8,010 nucleotides of DNA from the NCBI GenBank assembly GCA_017612495.1, contig JAGAFQ010000076.1:1-8010 (forward strand), in the 5' to 3' direction. The position numbers were made by a program, and so were the translations under genes. This DNA comes from Clostridia bacterium (GTDB taxonomy: Bacteria > Bacillota > Clostridia > Oscillospirales > CAG-272). Of this stretch, positions 1 to 5,376 are shown one piece after another (the stretch's first letter is position 1; every line of letters starts with the position of its first letter). Under the pieces are notes generated by a model. The model was not told the origin of the DNA. It saw only the letters and a program-made list of their open reading frames with translations, and did not search any database.

Positions 1-49
1 GGCCTACCGCTTAGGAGGCGGTCGCTCTATCCAGCTGAGCTATAGCGAC
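1..49 (-). tRNA. tRNA-Arg(CCT), 5' part only, cut by the window edge
   Basis: Read on the minus strand from position 49, the sequence gives a 7-nt acceptor 5' strand (GTCGCTA), TA, a D arm (GCTC, AGCTGGATA, GAGC), G26 and a perfect 5-bp anticodon stem ACCGC/GCGGT. The stem encloses the loop CTCCTAA, so the anticodon is CCT (Arg, reads AGG). The variable region begins AGGCC, then the window ends. The T arm and acceptor 3' strand are outside, so completeness cannot be judged. All visible arms pair well, unlike the neighbouring copy at 110-151, so this is probably the working gene. Confidence 0.85.
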
Positions 50-122
50 ATATTAAATTTTGAACTCAAAACCAATCGCTTTTTCTGAAAGGCGAGCCGT
101 CAATGTGTACGCTTAGGAGGCG
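8..122. repeat. 13-bp direct repeat in the two anticodon arms (candidate att core)
   Basis: The sequence CGCTTAGGAGGCG occurs at 8-20 and again at 110-122, 102 bp apart, in the same orientation. Each copy is a 3-bp inverted repeat (CGC/GCG) around the 7-nt anticodon loop. That symmetry is the layout tyrosine recombinases use when they cross over in a tRNA anticodon loop. The repeat is also expected simply from two related tRNA-Arg genes, so an att function is inference. Confidence 0.4.
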
Positions 123-151
123 AACGCTCTATCCTGCTGAGCTACGGAGAC
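108..151 (-). pseudogene. 5' half of a second tRNA-Arg(CCT), 3' half absent
   Basis: From position 151 on the minus strand the acceptor GTCTCCG, D arm (GCTC/GAGC) and anticodon loop CTCCTAA form an ordinary clostridial-type tRNA-Arg(CCT). Over its first 42 nt it matches the copy at 1-49 at 36 positions by eye. After the core CGCCTCCTAAGCG (plus-strand 110-122) the tRNA pattern stops at once. The anticodon stem TTCGC/GCGTA has a T-T mismatch. No G-TTC-C type T arm follows at the right distance, and nothing downstream complements GTCTCCG. The loss is sharp rather than gradual, which suggests recombination or deletion in the anticodon loop. An unusual tRNA is less likely. Confidence 0.75.
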
Positions 152-154
152 ATT

Positions 155-176
155 TGCGGCACAAAGACGTGCCGCA
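155..176. other. Hairpin between the transporter gene and the broken tRNA
   Basis: TGCGGCAC (155-162) and GTGCCGCA (169-176) form a perfect 8-bp GC-rich stem with a 6-nt loop. It sits just after the stop codon of the AI-2E family gene and 3 bp before the broken tRNA. On the minus strand, the direction of the neighbouring genes, no U run follows, so it is a poor intrinsic terminator there. The T-rich side faces the plus strand, where no gene is read. It may protect the 3' end of the transporter mRNA. Confidence 0.5.
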
Positions 177-187
177 TTATTTATTTG

Positions 188-1453
188 TCATTTGTTTCTT
201 TTTTTGCCGATTTTCGGCAGTTTGATACGTCTTTTTTGCTTTTCTTTTTTTGGGCGCGGTCTATACAAAGCGGCGATATCGCGGTCGGAATAATAATCTT
301 CGGTAGAAACAGGCAACGCTTCGGCTTTGAGTTTTTCTTCGGCGGAGGTCTTTACAAGGTCATATAAGACCGCAAAGACGGGCACGCTGATGAACATTCC
401 CAAAACTCCGAACAACGCGCCCATGACCGTGATGGAGACGATGACCCAAAGGGCGCTGAGACCTATTGACGAGCCGATGATCTTCGGTTCGATTATGTTG
501 CTTTCGATCTCCTGCAAAACGATATCCATTATGATGAATTCAAGCGCCGCAACGGGGTTTGCGATGAAAATTATCAGTGCGCAGGGAATGCCGCCGATAT
601 ACGGACCGACTATCGGAATGACGTTGGTGGTGGCGACGATGACTGAAACGAGCGGTGCATAGGGGATCCTTATTATCCACATAACGACAAAGCAGATAAT
701 GCCCAAGATTATCGAGTCGATTATCTTGCCGATTATGTATCTGCCGAACTTGTTATCGGAAAGGACGGCGATGTGCGAAAGCTTTGCGTAATTTTTCTCG
801 GAAAACATACAGCGTGTGAGTTTTTTCACCTGCGCTATCAGTTTTTCTTTGGAAATGAGCAGATAGAAGGCTATCACAAATCCCATCAAGATATTCACGA
901 TTTCAACGACGATACCGCTTATCAAAGTGGTGATCTGCGGAACTACGGTTTTTGTGATGCCCGCAAGGTCAGATGCAAACTCGTCGACCGCTTTTGCGAT
1001 CTTATCATATACACCGTTTAACCACGCATTGTCTTCTACAAGGCGCAAGATCCAATTTTCGGTATTACCGACGTACGTATAGAATTTTGATTGCAGATCT
1101 TTATAGCTTTCGCTGATCTGCGGAATGACAGACAAAACGAAAAGCGTTATTATCGCGGCGGCGCAAAGATACGCACATACTATCGAAAGTGCGCGTTTGA
1201 GTTTGAAATGCGGTTTTTCGGCATTCTTGTCAAAGCGAAAAACCTTGTTTTGAAAGAACTCCGTTATCGGCCACAGAATATAGGCAAAAGCCAAGCCGTA
1301 GACCAACGGCTTGAAGACCTTGTTGATCTTGCCTACAAACACCTTTGCTTCGCTGAAATTGAAAAAGAGGAACACGGCGAAAAGCGCCACAAGAATCACG
1401 ATTATCGCATAAACGGCAACGGTCGTATATTTCTTGTTCCAATCTATTTTCAT
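188..1453 (-). CDS. AI-2E family (PerM/YdiK-type, UPF0118) membrane transporter
   Basis: A 421-residue polytopic membrane protein. Hydrophobic segments lie near residues 11-32, 47-65, 88-111, 174-200, 244-262, 264-300 and 333-365, with a long mostly polar stretch at 112-172. This matches the AI-2E transporter family, as do two conserved blocks: NVIPIVGPYIGGIP at 277-290, and a block from about 313 (QEIESNIIEPKIIGSSIGLS) into the glycine-rich GALFGVLGMFISVPV segment. Members export varied small substrates or ions, and the substrate cannot be told from sequence. The last 25 residues are very basic (KKEKQKRR and similar), so the C terminus probably faces the cytoplasm. I chose the ATG at 1451-1453 because GGAGGT lies 4 nt before it. 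An in-frame ATG 12 bases further upstream overlaps that site. A sigma-A-like promoter lies about 50 bp upstream. Confidence 0.88.
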   Translation of the reverse strand: MKIDWNKKYTTVAVYAIIVILVALFAVFLFFNFSEAKVFVGKINKVFKPLVYGLAFAYILWPITEFFQNKVFRFDKNAEKPHFKLKRALSIVCAYLCAAAIITLFVLSVIPQISESYKDLQSKFYTYVGNTENWILRLVEDNAWLNGVYDKIAKAVDEFASDLAGITKTVVPQITTLISGIVVEIVNILMGFVIAFYLLISKEKLIAQVKKLTRCMFSEKNYAKLSHIAVLSDNKFGRYIIGKIIDSIILGIICFVVMWIIRIPYAPLVSVIVATTNVIPIVGPYIGGIPCALIIFIANPVAALEFIIMDIVLQEIESNIIEPKIIGSSIGLSALWVIVSITVMGALFGVLGMFISVPVFAVLYDLVKTSAEEKLKAEALPVSTEDYYSDRDIAALYRPRPKKEKQKRRIKLPKIGKKRNK

Positions 1454-1503
1454 ATTGACCTCCATTCTGCCGCATGGCTTTCAAATATTTTGCCATCTAT
1501 GAT

Positions 1504-1533
1504 ATTCTATCATCATTACCGCGCTTACGTCAA
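1504..1533 (-). promoter_or_regulatory. Sigma-A-like promoter for the AI-2E family gene
   Basis: On the minus strand a -35 box TTGACG (1528-1533) and a -10 box TAGAAT (1504-1509) are separated by 18 bp. Each box differs from consensus at one position. Transcription would start near 1497, giving a leader of about 40 nt before the ribosome site. Confidence 0.6.
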
Positions 1534-1590
1534 GATTTGAGCATAAAGTTGTTTTGCATTTCATATAGTGTAGGGAAATAAAACTTTCGG

Positions 1591-1652
1591 ATACAAGCGT
1601 GAACACGGTTTTTCATTCGCAAATTCACGCTGTATTCGCGCCGCAGGGCGGC
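1591..1652 (+). promoter_or_regulatory. Structured 5' leader of the DUF4830-type gene
   Basis: Two hairpins lie in a row just upstream of the ribosome site. The first pairs AGCGTGAA (1596-1603) with TTCACGCT (1624-1631). Past a single bulged A (1595) it extends with ATAC (1591-1594) to GTAT (1632-1635), giving 12 bp in total. The second is GCCGC (1640-1644) with GCGGC (1648-1652) around a 3-nt loop. It ends 4 bp before the AGGGAG ribosome site at about 1656-1661. A weak candidate -10 box, TATAGT (1564-1569), lies upstream without a convincing -35 box. I do not recognise a known riboswitch class. Neither hairpin is followed by a U run, so any control would act on translation or RNA stability. 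Confidence 0.4.
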
Positions 1653-1667
1653 AAAAGGGAGATCTTT

Positions 1668-2153
1668 ATGCTTGTATATTCGATAAAATCATCCACACTC
1701 AAATTCTGCGCCGTAACTCTTATCTGCGTTTTGGTGCTCGTATCGCTTTTGGCGCTCATTCCGACATATTCGGATTCTGAAAGCGCATCCGCTCAAAAGA
1801 CGGTCTATTCCGATATCGAAAGCGATGACGACAGGATCAAGTTTATAGCAAATTTCGGCTGGGAGGTCGAAAGAGAGCCTGTCGACGTGGCAAATGTCAC
1901 GATACCCGCGGAGTTTGACAGAGTCTTTACGGGCTATAATGCCATTCAAAAAGAGCAGGGTCTTGATCTTGACAGATATAAAAACAAAAAGGTGACGAGA
2001 TACACGTATAAAATAACGAACTATCCCGAATATGAGGGAGAGGTCTATTTCAATATGCTCGTTTATAAAAACCGCGTGATAGGCGGAGACGTTTGCTCCG
2101 CCGCAAATGACGGCTTCGTTCACGGCTTCGAAAAGTCGCGATCACATAATTAA
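1668..2153 (+). CDS. DUF4830-type membrane-anchored protein
   Basis: A 161-residue protein with one N-terminal hydrophobic segment (about residues 12-32) and a polar domain outside the membrane. The domain has the features I associate with DUF4830: FIANFGWEVE near 59-68, IPAEFDRVFTGYNAIQKEQGLDLDRYK at about 79-105, RYTYKITNYPEY near 111-122, and RVIGGDVCS followed by GFVHGF near the C terminus. The function of this family is unknown, and its members occur in Clostridia. I chose the ATG at 1668 because AGGGAG lies 6 nt before it and the membrane segment then begins naturally. An in-frame GTG at 1599 lies inside the leader hairpin and has no ribosome site. The 3' end runs 12 bp into the end of the convergent ABC-F gene, and no terminator is visible. 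Confidence 0.8.
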   Translation: MLVYSIKSSTLKFCAVTLICVLVLVSLLALIPTYSDSESASAQKTVYSDIESDDDRIKFIANFGWEVEREPVDVANVTIPAEFDRVFTGYNAIQKEQGLDLDRYKNKKVTRYTYKITNYPEYEGEVYFNMLVYKNRVIGGDVCSAANDGFVHGFEKSRSHN

Positions 2154-4013
2154 CGAATAAAGCTCCAAAAGCCTTTCTTCGCATTTCGATTTTTTTATAT
2201 CTATCTCGCCGAGCTTTACGTAGTCACTTTGACAGAGTTTTGCGGCATCTTCAAGCTCGGCTATCTGACGTTCGAGTTTCTCGATCTCTTCTTTGGCGCG
2301 GCGGAGCTTCGTTTCGGCTTTGCGCGCTTCCGATTCTCTTTGCTTTGAATCAAGATACGTCTCTTTTGAAGACTGCACTTTCGGCGCGGCATCGCCGTTT
2401 TCGCAAGCTTTTTGGAGTGTGCGGTATGCCGAATATTCTTCAAATGAGCCCATATAGTCAAAGAATTTGCCGTTTGACATATCGAGTATGCGCGTTGAAA
2501 GCTTGTTGATAAAATAACGGTCGTGCGATACGGCGATTATCGTGCCTTCAAAATCGCAGAGCGCATTTTCAAGCACCTCGCGCGAATTTATGTCAAGGTG
2601 GTTGGTCGGCTCGTCAAGAATAAGCACGTTTGCGCCGTTTTTGATGAGTTTTGCCAGGGTAAGACGCGCTTTTTCTCCGCCCGAAAGGACCGACACGGTC
2701 TTCTGCACGTCCTCGCCCAAAAACAAGAATTGTGCAAGTATCTTACGCACTTCCGTTTGCGTCATTTTTCTGTCGGTATCCCACATCTCGTCAAGCACGG
2801 TCTTTTTGGGATCGAGATTTTGGTTTTCCTGATCGTAATAGGCGATCTTTATGTTGTTGCCGAACTCGAAAGTGCCGTTATCGGCGGCGATCTTCGATGC
2901 CAGAATTTTGATAAGGGTGGATTTTCCGCATCCGTTTTTGCCGTAAATAAAGGCGTGTTCGCCTCTCGTGATCAAAAACGAAATATCCTCAAAGAGCTTT
3001 TTGCCGTCAAATGACTTTGAAAGTCCCTTGACGCACAATACCTCGTTTGCGCCGCTGATCGCCGACTTTGTGAAATCGAAGTGTATTTTTGACGGATCTT
3101 TTGCGGGCTTTTCAAGCTTCACCATACGGGCGAGCATCTTTTCGCGGCTCTCCGCGGCAATGATGTTGCGCTCTCTGTTCCACTTGCGCTGTAAAGCGAT
3201 ATACGCCTCGATGCGCTTTATTTCTTTTTGCTGAACGTTATATTGATGCTCATATACCGCTTTATCCTGTTCGCGCTTCAAAACGTAGTCTGAATAGTTG
3301 CCCGAATAGAGCGTGCCTTTGCCGTATTCGATCTGCAATATCTTGTTGACCGCCATATCGAGAAAATAGCGGTCGTGAGATACGATGAGCACGGTCTTGC
3401 GGTATTTCTGCAAAAAATCTTCGAGCCACGCGAGCGCCTCGGTGTCAAGATGGTTCGTCGGCTCGTCGAGTATGAGTATATCGGGGGCTTTCAAAAGCAG
3501 CGATATTAAGGCAAGGGTGGTCTTTTGTCCTCCCGAAAGCACAGAGACGGGCTTTTCCCACATATCTTCGGAAAATCCGAAGCTTTTGAGCATCGTTTTG
3601 GCACGGCTTTTATATTCATATCCGCCCTTTGCCATATATTCTTCGTTGATCCTTTGATATTCGTCAGACGCCGAAACGTCGCCCGACGACATCTTTTTTT
3701 GCAGCTCGTCGAGTTTTCTTTCCGCCGCTTGCAGCGCATCAAAGCTCGAGAGCATACTGTCAAGGATGTTCTTTTCCGAATCAAAGCTTGAATCCTGCTT
3801 GAAATATCCGACGGTCTTATCCTTTGAGATATAAACGGTGCCCGCCGTAGGCGTGATATCACCCGTTATCGCACGCAAAAGGGTAGTTTTGCCTGCGCCG
3901 TTGACACCGACGATGCCAAGACGGTCGCCATCGTTCAGCGCAAACGAAACGTCCGACAATATAGTCGTCACGCCGAATTCGACCGCTATTGAATTACAAC
4001 TTATACTAATCAT
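2142..4013 (-). CDS. ABC-F family ATPase (Uup/YdiF-like), ribosome-associated
   Basis: A 623-residue soluble protein with two complete ABC ATPase domains and no membrane segments. Domain 1 has Walker A GVNGAGKTT (36-44), signature LSGGQ (159-163), Walker B ILDEPTNHLD with catalytic Glu184, and switch His213. Domain 2 has GKNGCGKST (358-366), LSGGE (443-447), ILDEPTNHLD with Glu468, and His497. Between them a charged helical linker (about 240-320) contains the AAESREKMLARM stretch typical of ABC-F proteins. That linker reaches toward the P-site tRNA. The C-terminal 60 residues (about 556-618) form a coiled coil like that of Uup or YdiF. Known members bind the ribosome E site and relieve stalls, and some give antibiotic resistance. 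I read this one as a housekeeping type, but the sequence does not prove it. The start ATG has a modest AGGA 5 nt upstream. An intrinsic terminator lies immediately before the gene. Confidence 0.93.
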   Translation of the reverse strand: MISISCNSIAVEFGVTTILSDVSFALNDGDRLGIVGVNGAGKTTLLRAITGDITPTAGTVYISKDKTVGYFKQDSSFDSEKNILDSMLSSFDALQAAERKLDELQKKMSSGDVSASDEYQRINEEYMAKGGYEYKSRAKTMLKSFGFSEDMWEKPVSVLSGGQKTTLALISLLLKAPDILILDEPTNHLDTEALAWLEDFLQKYRKTVLIVSHDRYFLDMAVNKILQIEYGKGTLYSGNYSDYVLKREQDKAVYEHQYNVQQKEIKRIEAYIALQRKWNRERNIIAAESREKMLARMVKLEKPAKDPSKIHFDFTKSAISGANEVLCVKGLSKSFDGKKLFEDISFLITRGEHAFIYGKNGCGKSTLIKILASKIAADNGTFEFGNNIKIAYYDQENQNLDPKKTVLDEMWDTDRKMTQTEVRKILAQFLFLGEDVQKTVSVLSGGEKARLTLAKLIKNGANVLILDEPTNHLDINSREVLENALCDFEGTIIAVSHDRYFINKLSTRILDMSNGKFFDYMGSFEEYSAYRTLQKACENGDAAPKVQSSKETYLDSKQRESEARKAETKLRRAKEEIEKLERQIAELEDAAKLCQSDYVKLGEIDIKKSKCEERLLELYSLIM

Positions 4014-4027
4014 AACAATCCTATCAT

Positions 4028-4059
4028 AAAAAGCAAGGACATCTGTCCTTGCTTTTTTT
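4028..4059 (-). terminator. Intrinsic terminator at the DUF4234-like stop codon, possible ABC-F attenuator
   Basis: GCAAGGAC (4033-4040) and GTCCTTGC (4045-4052) form a perfect 8-bp stem with a 4-nt loop. It is flanked by five A (4028-4032) and seven T (4053-4059), so it can work on either strand. Read on the minus strand, the stop codon TAA (4060-4058) is followed by AAAAA, the hairpin and TTTTT. The ABC-F start codon follows only about 15 nt later, so transcripts from upstream must pass this terminator to reach the ABC-F gene. No gene on the plus strand leads into it. Confidence 0.88.
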
Positions 4060-4399
4060 ACACGAGTTTTGAATAATCAAAATAGAAAATTCCAAGACTG
4101 AAAAAGCCAAGTCCGAGAAAGTTTAGTATTGCGCAAATGCCCGATATATCGCGCGCGTTGCCGTTTTGTTTTGCGTATTTTATCGAATAGAGCATTTTGC
4201 CGTAGGTATAGTACCAATAAGTTTTATATATGCCGAAAGTGGCAAGAGATAAAAGCGCTTCAAGACTCGGTGTGCGAGTCTTGTCATCTTTCATTTGAGC
4301 GATCGTTTTTGAGAGCTTTGCGATAACGAACAGATCGAATATCCCGAGCGTTATTATCGAAAGCAAAACAAAGCTGATGCTCTTTATTTGCTTTTGCAT
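4058..4399 (-). CDS. Small DUF4234-like membrane protein
   Basis: A 113-residue protein with about three hydrophobic segments (near residues 8-28, 47-64 and 85-107). It has two ITLGIF/ATFGIY-type motifs: SIITLGIFDLF at 14-24 and SLATFGIYKTYWYYTY at 51-66. The repeated T-x-GIY-x-x-YW pattern is typical of DUF4234-type proteins, whose function is unknown. The match is by pattern only. The ATG has AGAGGA 6 nt upstream, and this lies inside the last codons of the zinc-ribbon gene. Only 3 bp separate the two genes, so they are almost certainly co-transcribed and translationally coupled. The stop codon merges into the A-run of the terminator that precedes the ABC-F gene. Confidence 0.72.
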   Translation of the reverse strand: MQKQIKSISFVLLSIITLGIFDLFVIAKLSKTIAQMKDDKTRTPSLEALLSLATFGIYKTYWYYTYGKMLYSIKYAKQNGNARDISGICAILNFLGLGFFSLGIFYFDYSKLV

Positions 4400-4402
4400 T
4401 AT

Positions 4403-4786
4403 TTATCCTCTGTCCTCTGTATCCAAAACGGGGAGCGGGGCACCGCATTTTTCGCATTTTTCGCTTCCGTATTCCGCCGTCGCCGAGCAAAACGGGCAAT
4501 GCACCGTTTTGTTTTCACCGTTACCTTGTGAAAGCTCAAGCGCCAATAGCTTTTTGCAAATGTCGTTTGCCTCACCGCAAAGCTCGGCTATTTTGTCGAT
4601 ATTATCCTCACCGCTTTGGTTTGAGCGCAAAGTATATTTGCCTATCTCGCGGAAAGTGCGCGAAAGCTTCACCTTTTCGCTTTGGATGTTCCATGCCGTT
4701 TTTGCGTGTGCGCCTATTTCTTCGGCGCGATGTACGGTATAGTCCTTTGCATCCTGAAGACCTTTCAAAATATCGTCAAATTCCAT
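4403..4786 (-). CDS. Zinc-ribbon protein with N-terminal helical region
   Basis: A 127-residue protein. Residues 1-85 are charged and probably helical (stretches such as LKGLQDAKDYTVHRAEEIG and KIAELCGEANDICKKLLALEL). Residues 97-114 form a zinc ribbon with CPFC (Cys97, Cys100) and CEKC (Cys111, Cys114), followed by GAPLP. Proteins of this build are common in Clostridia, but I know no established function. I chose the ATG at 4784-4786 because AAGGAGA lies 5 nt upstream. The reading frame extends 18 codons further, but that stretch crosses the promoter's -10 region. It is the first gene of an operon with the DUF4234-like gene, and possibly with the ABC-F gene by read-through. Confidence 0.78.
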   Translation of the reverse strand: MEFDDILKGLQDAKDYTVHRAEEIGAHAKTAWNIQSEKVKLSRTFREIGKYTLRSNQSGEDNIDKIAELCGEANDICKKLLALELSQGNGENKTVHCPFCSATAEYGSEKCEKCGAPLPVLDTEDRG

Positions 4787-4823
4787 AACAATCTCCTTAT
4801 TCGATAAAACATATCCATAATAT

Positions 4824-4853
4824 ATTTTACTCCGAAACACTCCGTTTTGTCAA
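4824..4853 (-). promoter_or_regulatory. Sigma-A-like promoter of the zinc-ribbon/DUF4234 operon
   Basis: On the minus strand a perfect -35 box TTGACA (4848-4853) is followed, 18 bp later, by a -10 box TAAAAT (4824-4829). The predicted start near 4817 leaves a leader of about 30 nt. Within the spacer, CGGAG occurs twice (plus-strand CTCCG at 4830-4834 and 4840-4844), exactly 10 bp apart. This could be a protein-binding site, but that is a guess. Confidence 0.7.
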
Positions 4854-4929
4854 ACAAAAACAAATATTTTGCGATAATGTTTTATTTTTCTTTTTGCTGT
4901 CTAAAATATCGATACGGAGGTATCTTTAT

Positions 4930-5376
4930 ATGAATAAGGAAAACTATAAAAAATACGTGAGTATGCGCGCCGAAAAGTCGCCCGTTTTCAAGAACTGTCT
5001 TTTCGCGTTTTTGATCGGCGGCGCGATATGCTCTTTTTCGCAGCTTCTTTGCGATTTGTACGTTTTGCTCGGAATACCGAATGATGCGGCATCGATCCTT
5101 GTGTCGGTGACGCTTATATTCATTGCCGGACTTTTGACCGGCATAGGCACGTTCGATAAGATCGCAAAGGTCGGCGGAGCCGGCACGCTCGTTCCGATAA
5201 CGGGCTTTGCAAATGCGGTCGTGTCGCCCGCTATCGACAACAAGGCGGAGGGCTTCGTCTTGGGACTCGGCAGCAAGATGTTCATCATAGCGGGTCCTGT
5301 CTTGGTTTACGGCACCGTCGCATCGGCAATATACGGTGTATTTTATTATTTTTGGGGAGGCGCATTTTCGCTGTGA
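4930..5376 (+). CDS. spoVAC: Stage V sporulation protein AC
   Basis: A 148-residue membrane protein of normal length for SpoVAC. It has the family's most conserved stretch: GTFDKIAKVGGAGTLVPITGFANAVVSPAID at about 73-103, then EGFVLGLGSKMFIIAGPVLVYGT at about 107-129. Hydrophobic segments lie near 24-48, 55-72, 83-100 and 115-142. SpoVAC sits in the spore inner membrane. It is part of the SpoVA channel that moves Ca2+-dipicolinic acid into the forming spore and releases it on germination; Bacillus SpoVAC behaves as a mechanosensitive channel. I chose the ATG at 4930 because CGGAGG lies 9 nt before it; an in-frame TTG lies upstream at 4894. The stop codon overlaps the GTG start of spoVAD. A forespore sigma-G promoter would be expected, but I could not identify one with confidence. 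Confidence 0.95.
   Translation: MNKENYKKYVSMRAEKSPVFKNCLFAFLIGGAICSFSQLLCDLYVLLGIPNDAASILVSVTLIFIAGLLTGIGTFDKIAKVGGAGTLVPITGFANAVVSPAIDNKAEGFVLGLGSKMFIIAGPVLVYGTVASAIYGVFYYFWGGAFSL

Noticed and set aside
50..107. A self-splicing intron interrupting tRNA-Arg(CCT), as known in some bacteria
   Set aside because: The gap before the next tRNA 5' end is only about 60 nt, far too short for a group I intron. The next tRNA starts again from its own 5' end rather than continuing with a 3' half.
1091..1540. 149-residue open frame on the plus strand
   Set aside because: It lies antisense to the AI-2E family gene, has no ribosome site and no family resemblance. The minus-strand protein clearly explains this DNA.
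1543..1569. A firm promoter for the DUF4830-type gene
   Set aside because: TATAGT (1564-1569) is a fair -10 box, but the sequence 17-18 bp upstream does not resemble a -35 box and there is no extended -10. I mention it only as weak support for the leader.
2110..2130. 9-bp direct repeat ACGGCTTCG at 2110-2118 and 2122-2130
   Set aside because: It encodes the two Gly-Phe pairs of the conserved DUF4830 C terminus with the same codons. No further repeat unit is present.
2523..3014. 163-residue open frame on the plus strand
   Set aside because: It is antisense to the second ATPase domain of the ABC-F gene. Its length follows from codon bias on the other strand.
4850..4929. A forespore sigma-G or sigma-F promoter for the spoVA operon
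   Set aside because: One is expected from the biology, but the best candidates (for example TAAAATA at 4902-4908 as a -10 box) match only about 3 of 5 key positions and lack a proper -35 box at 17-18 bp. I would not annotate it.
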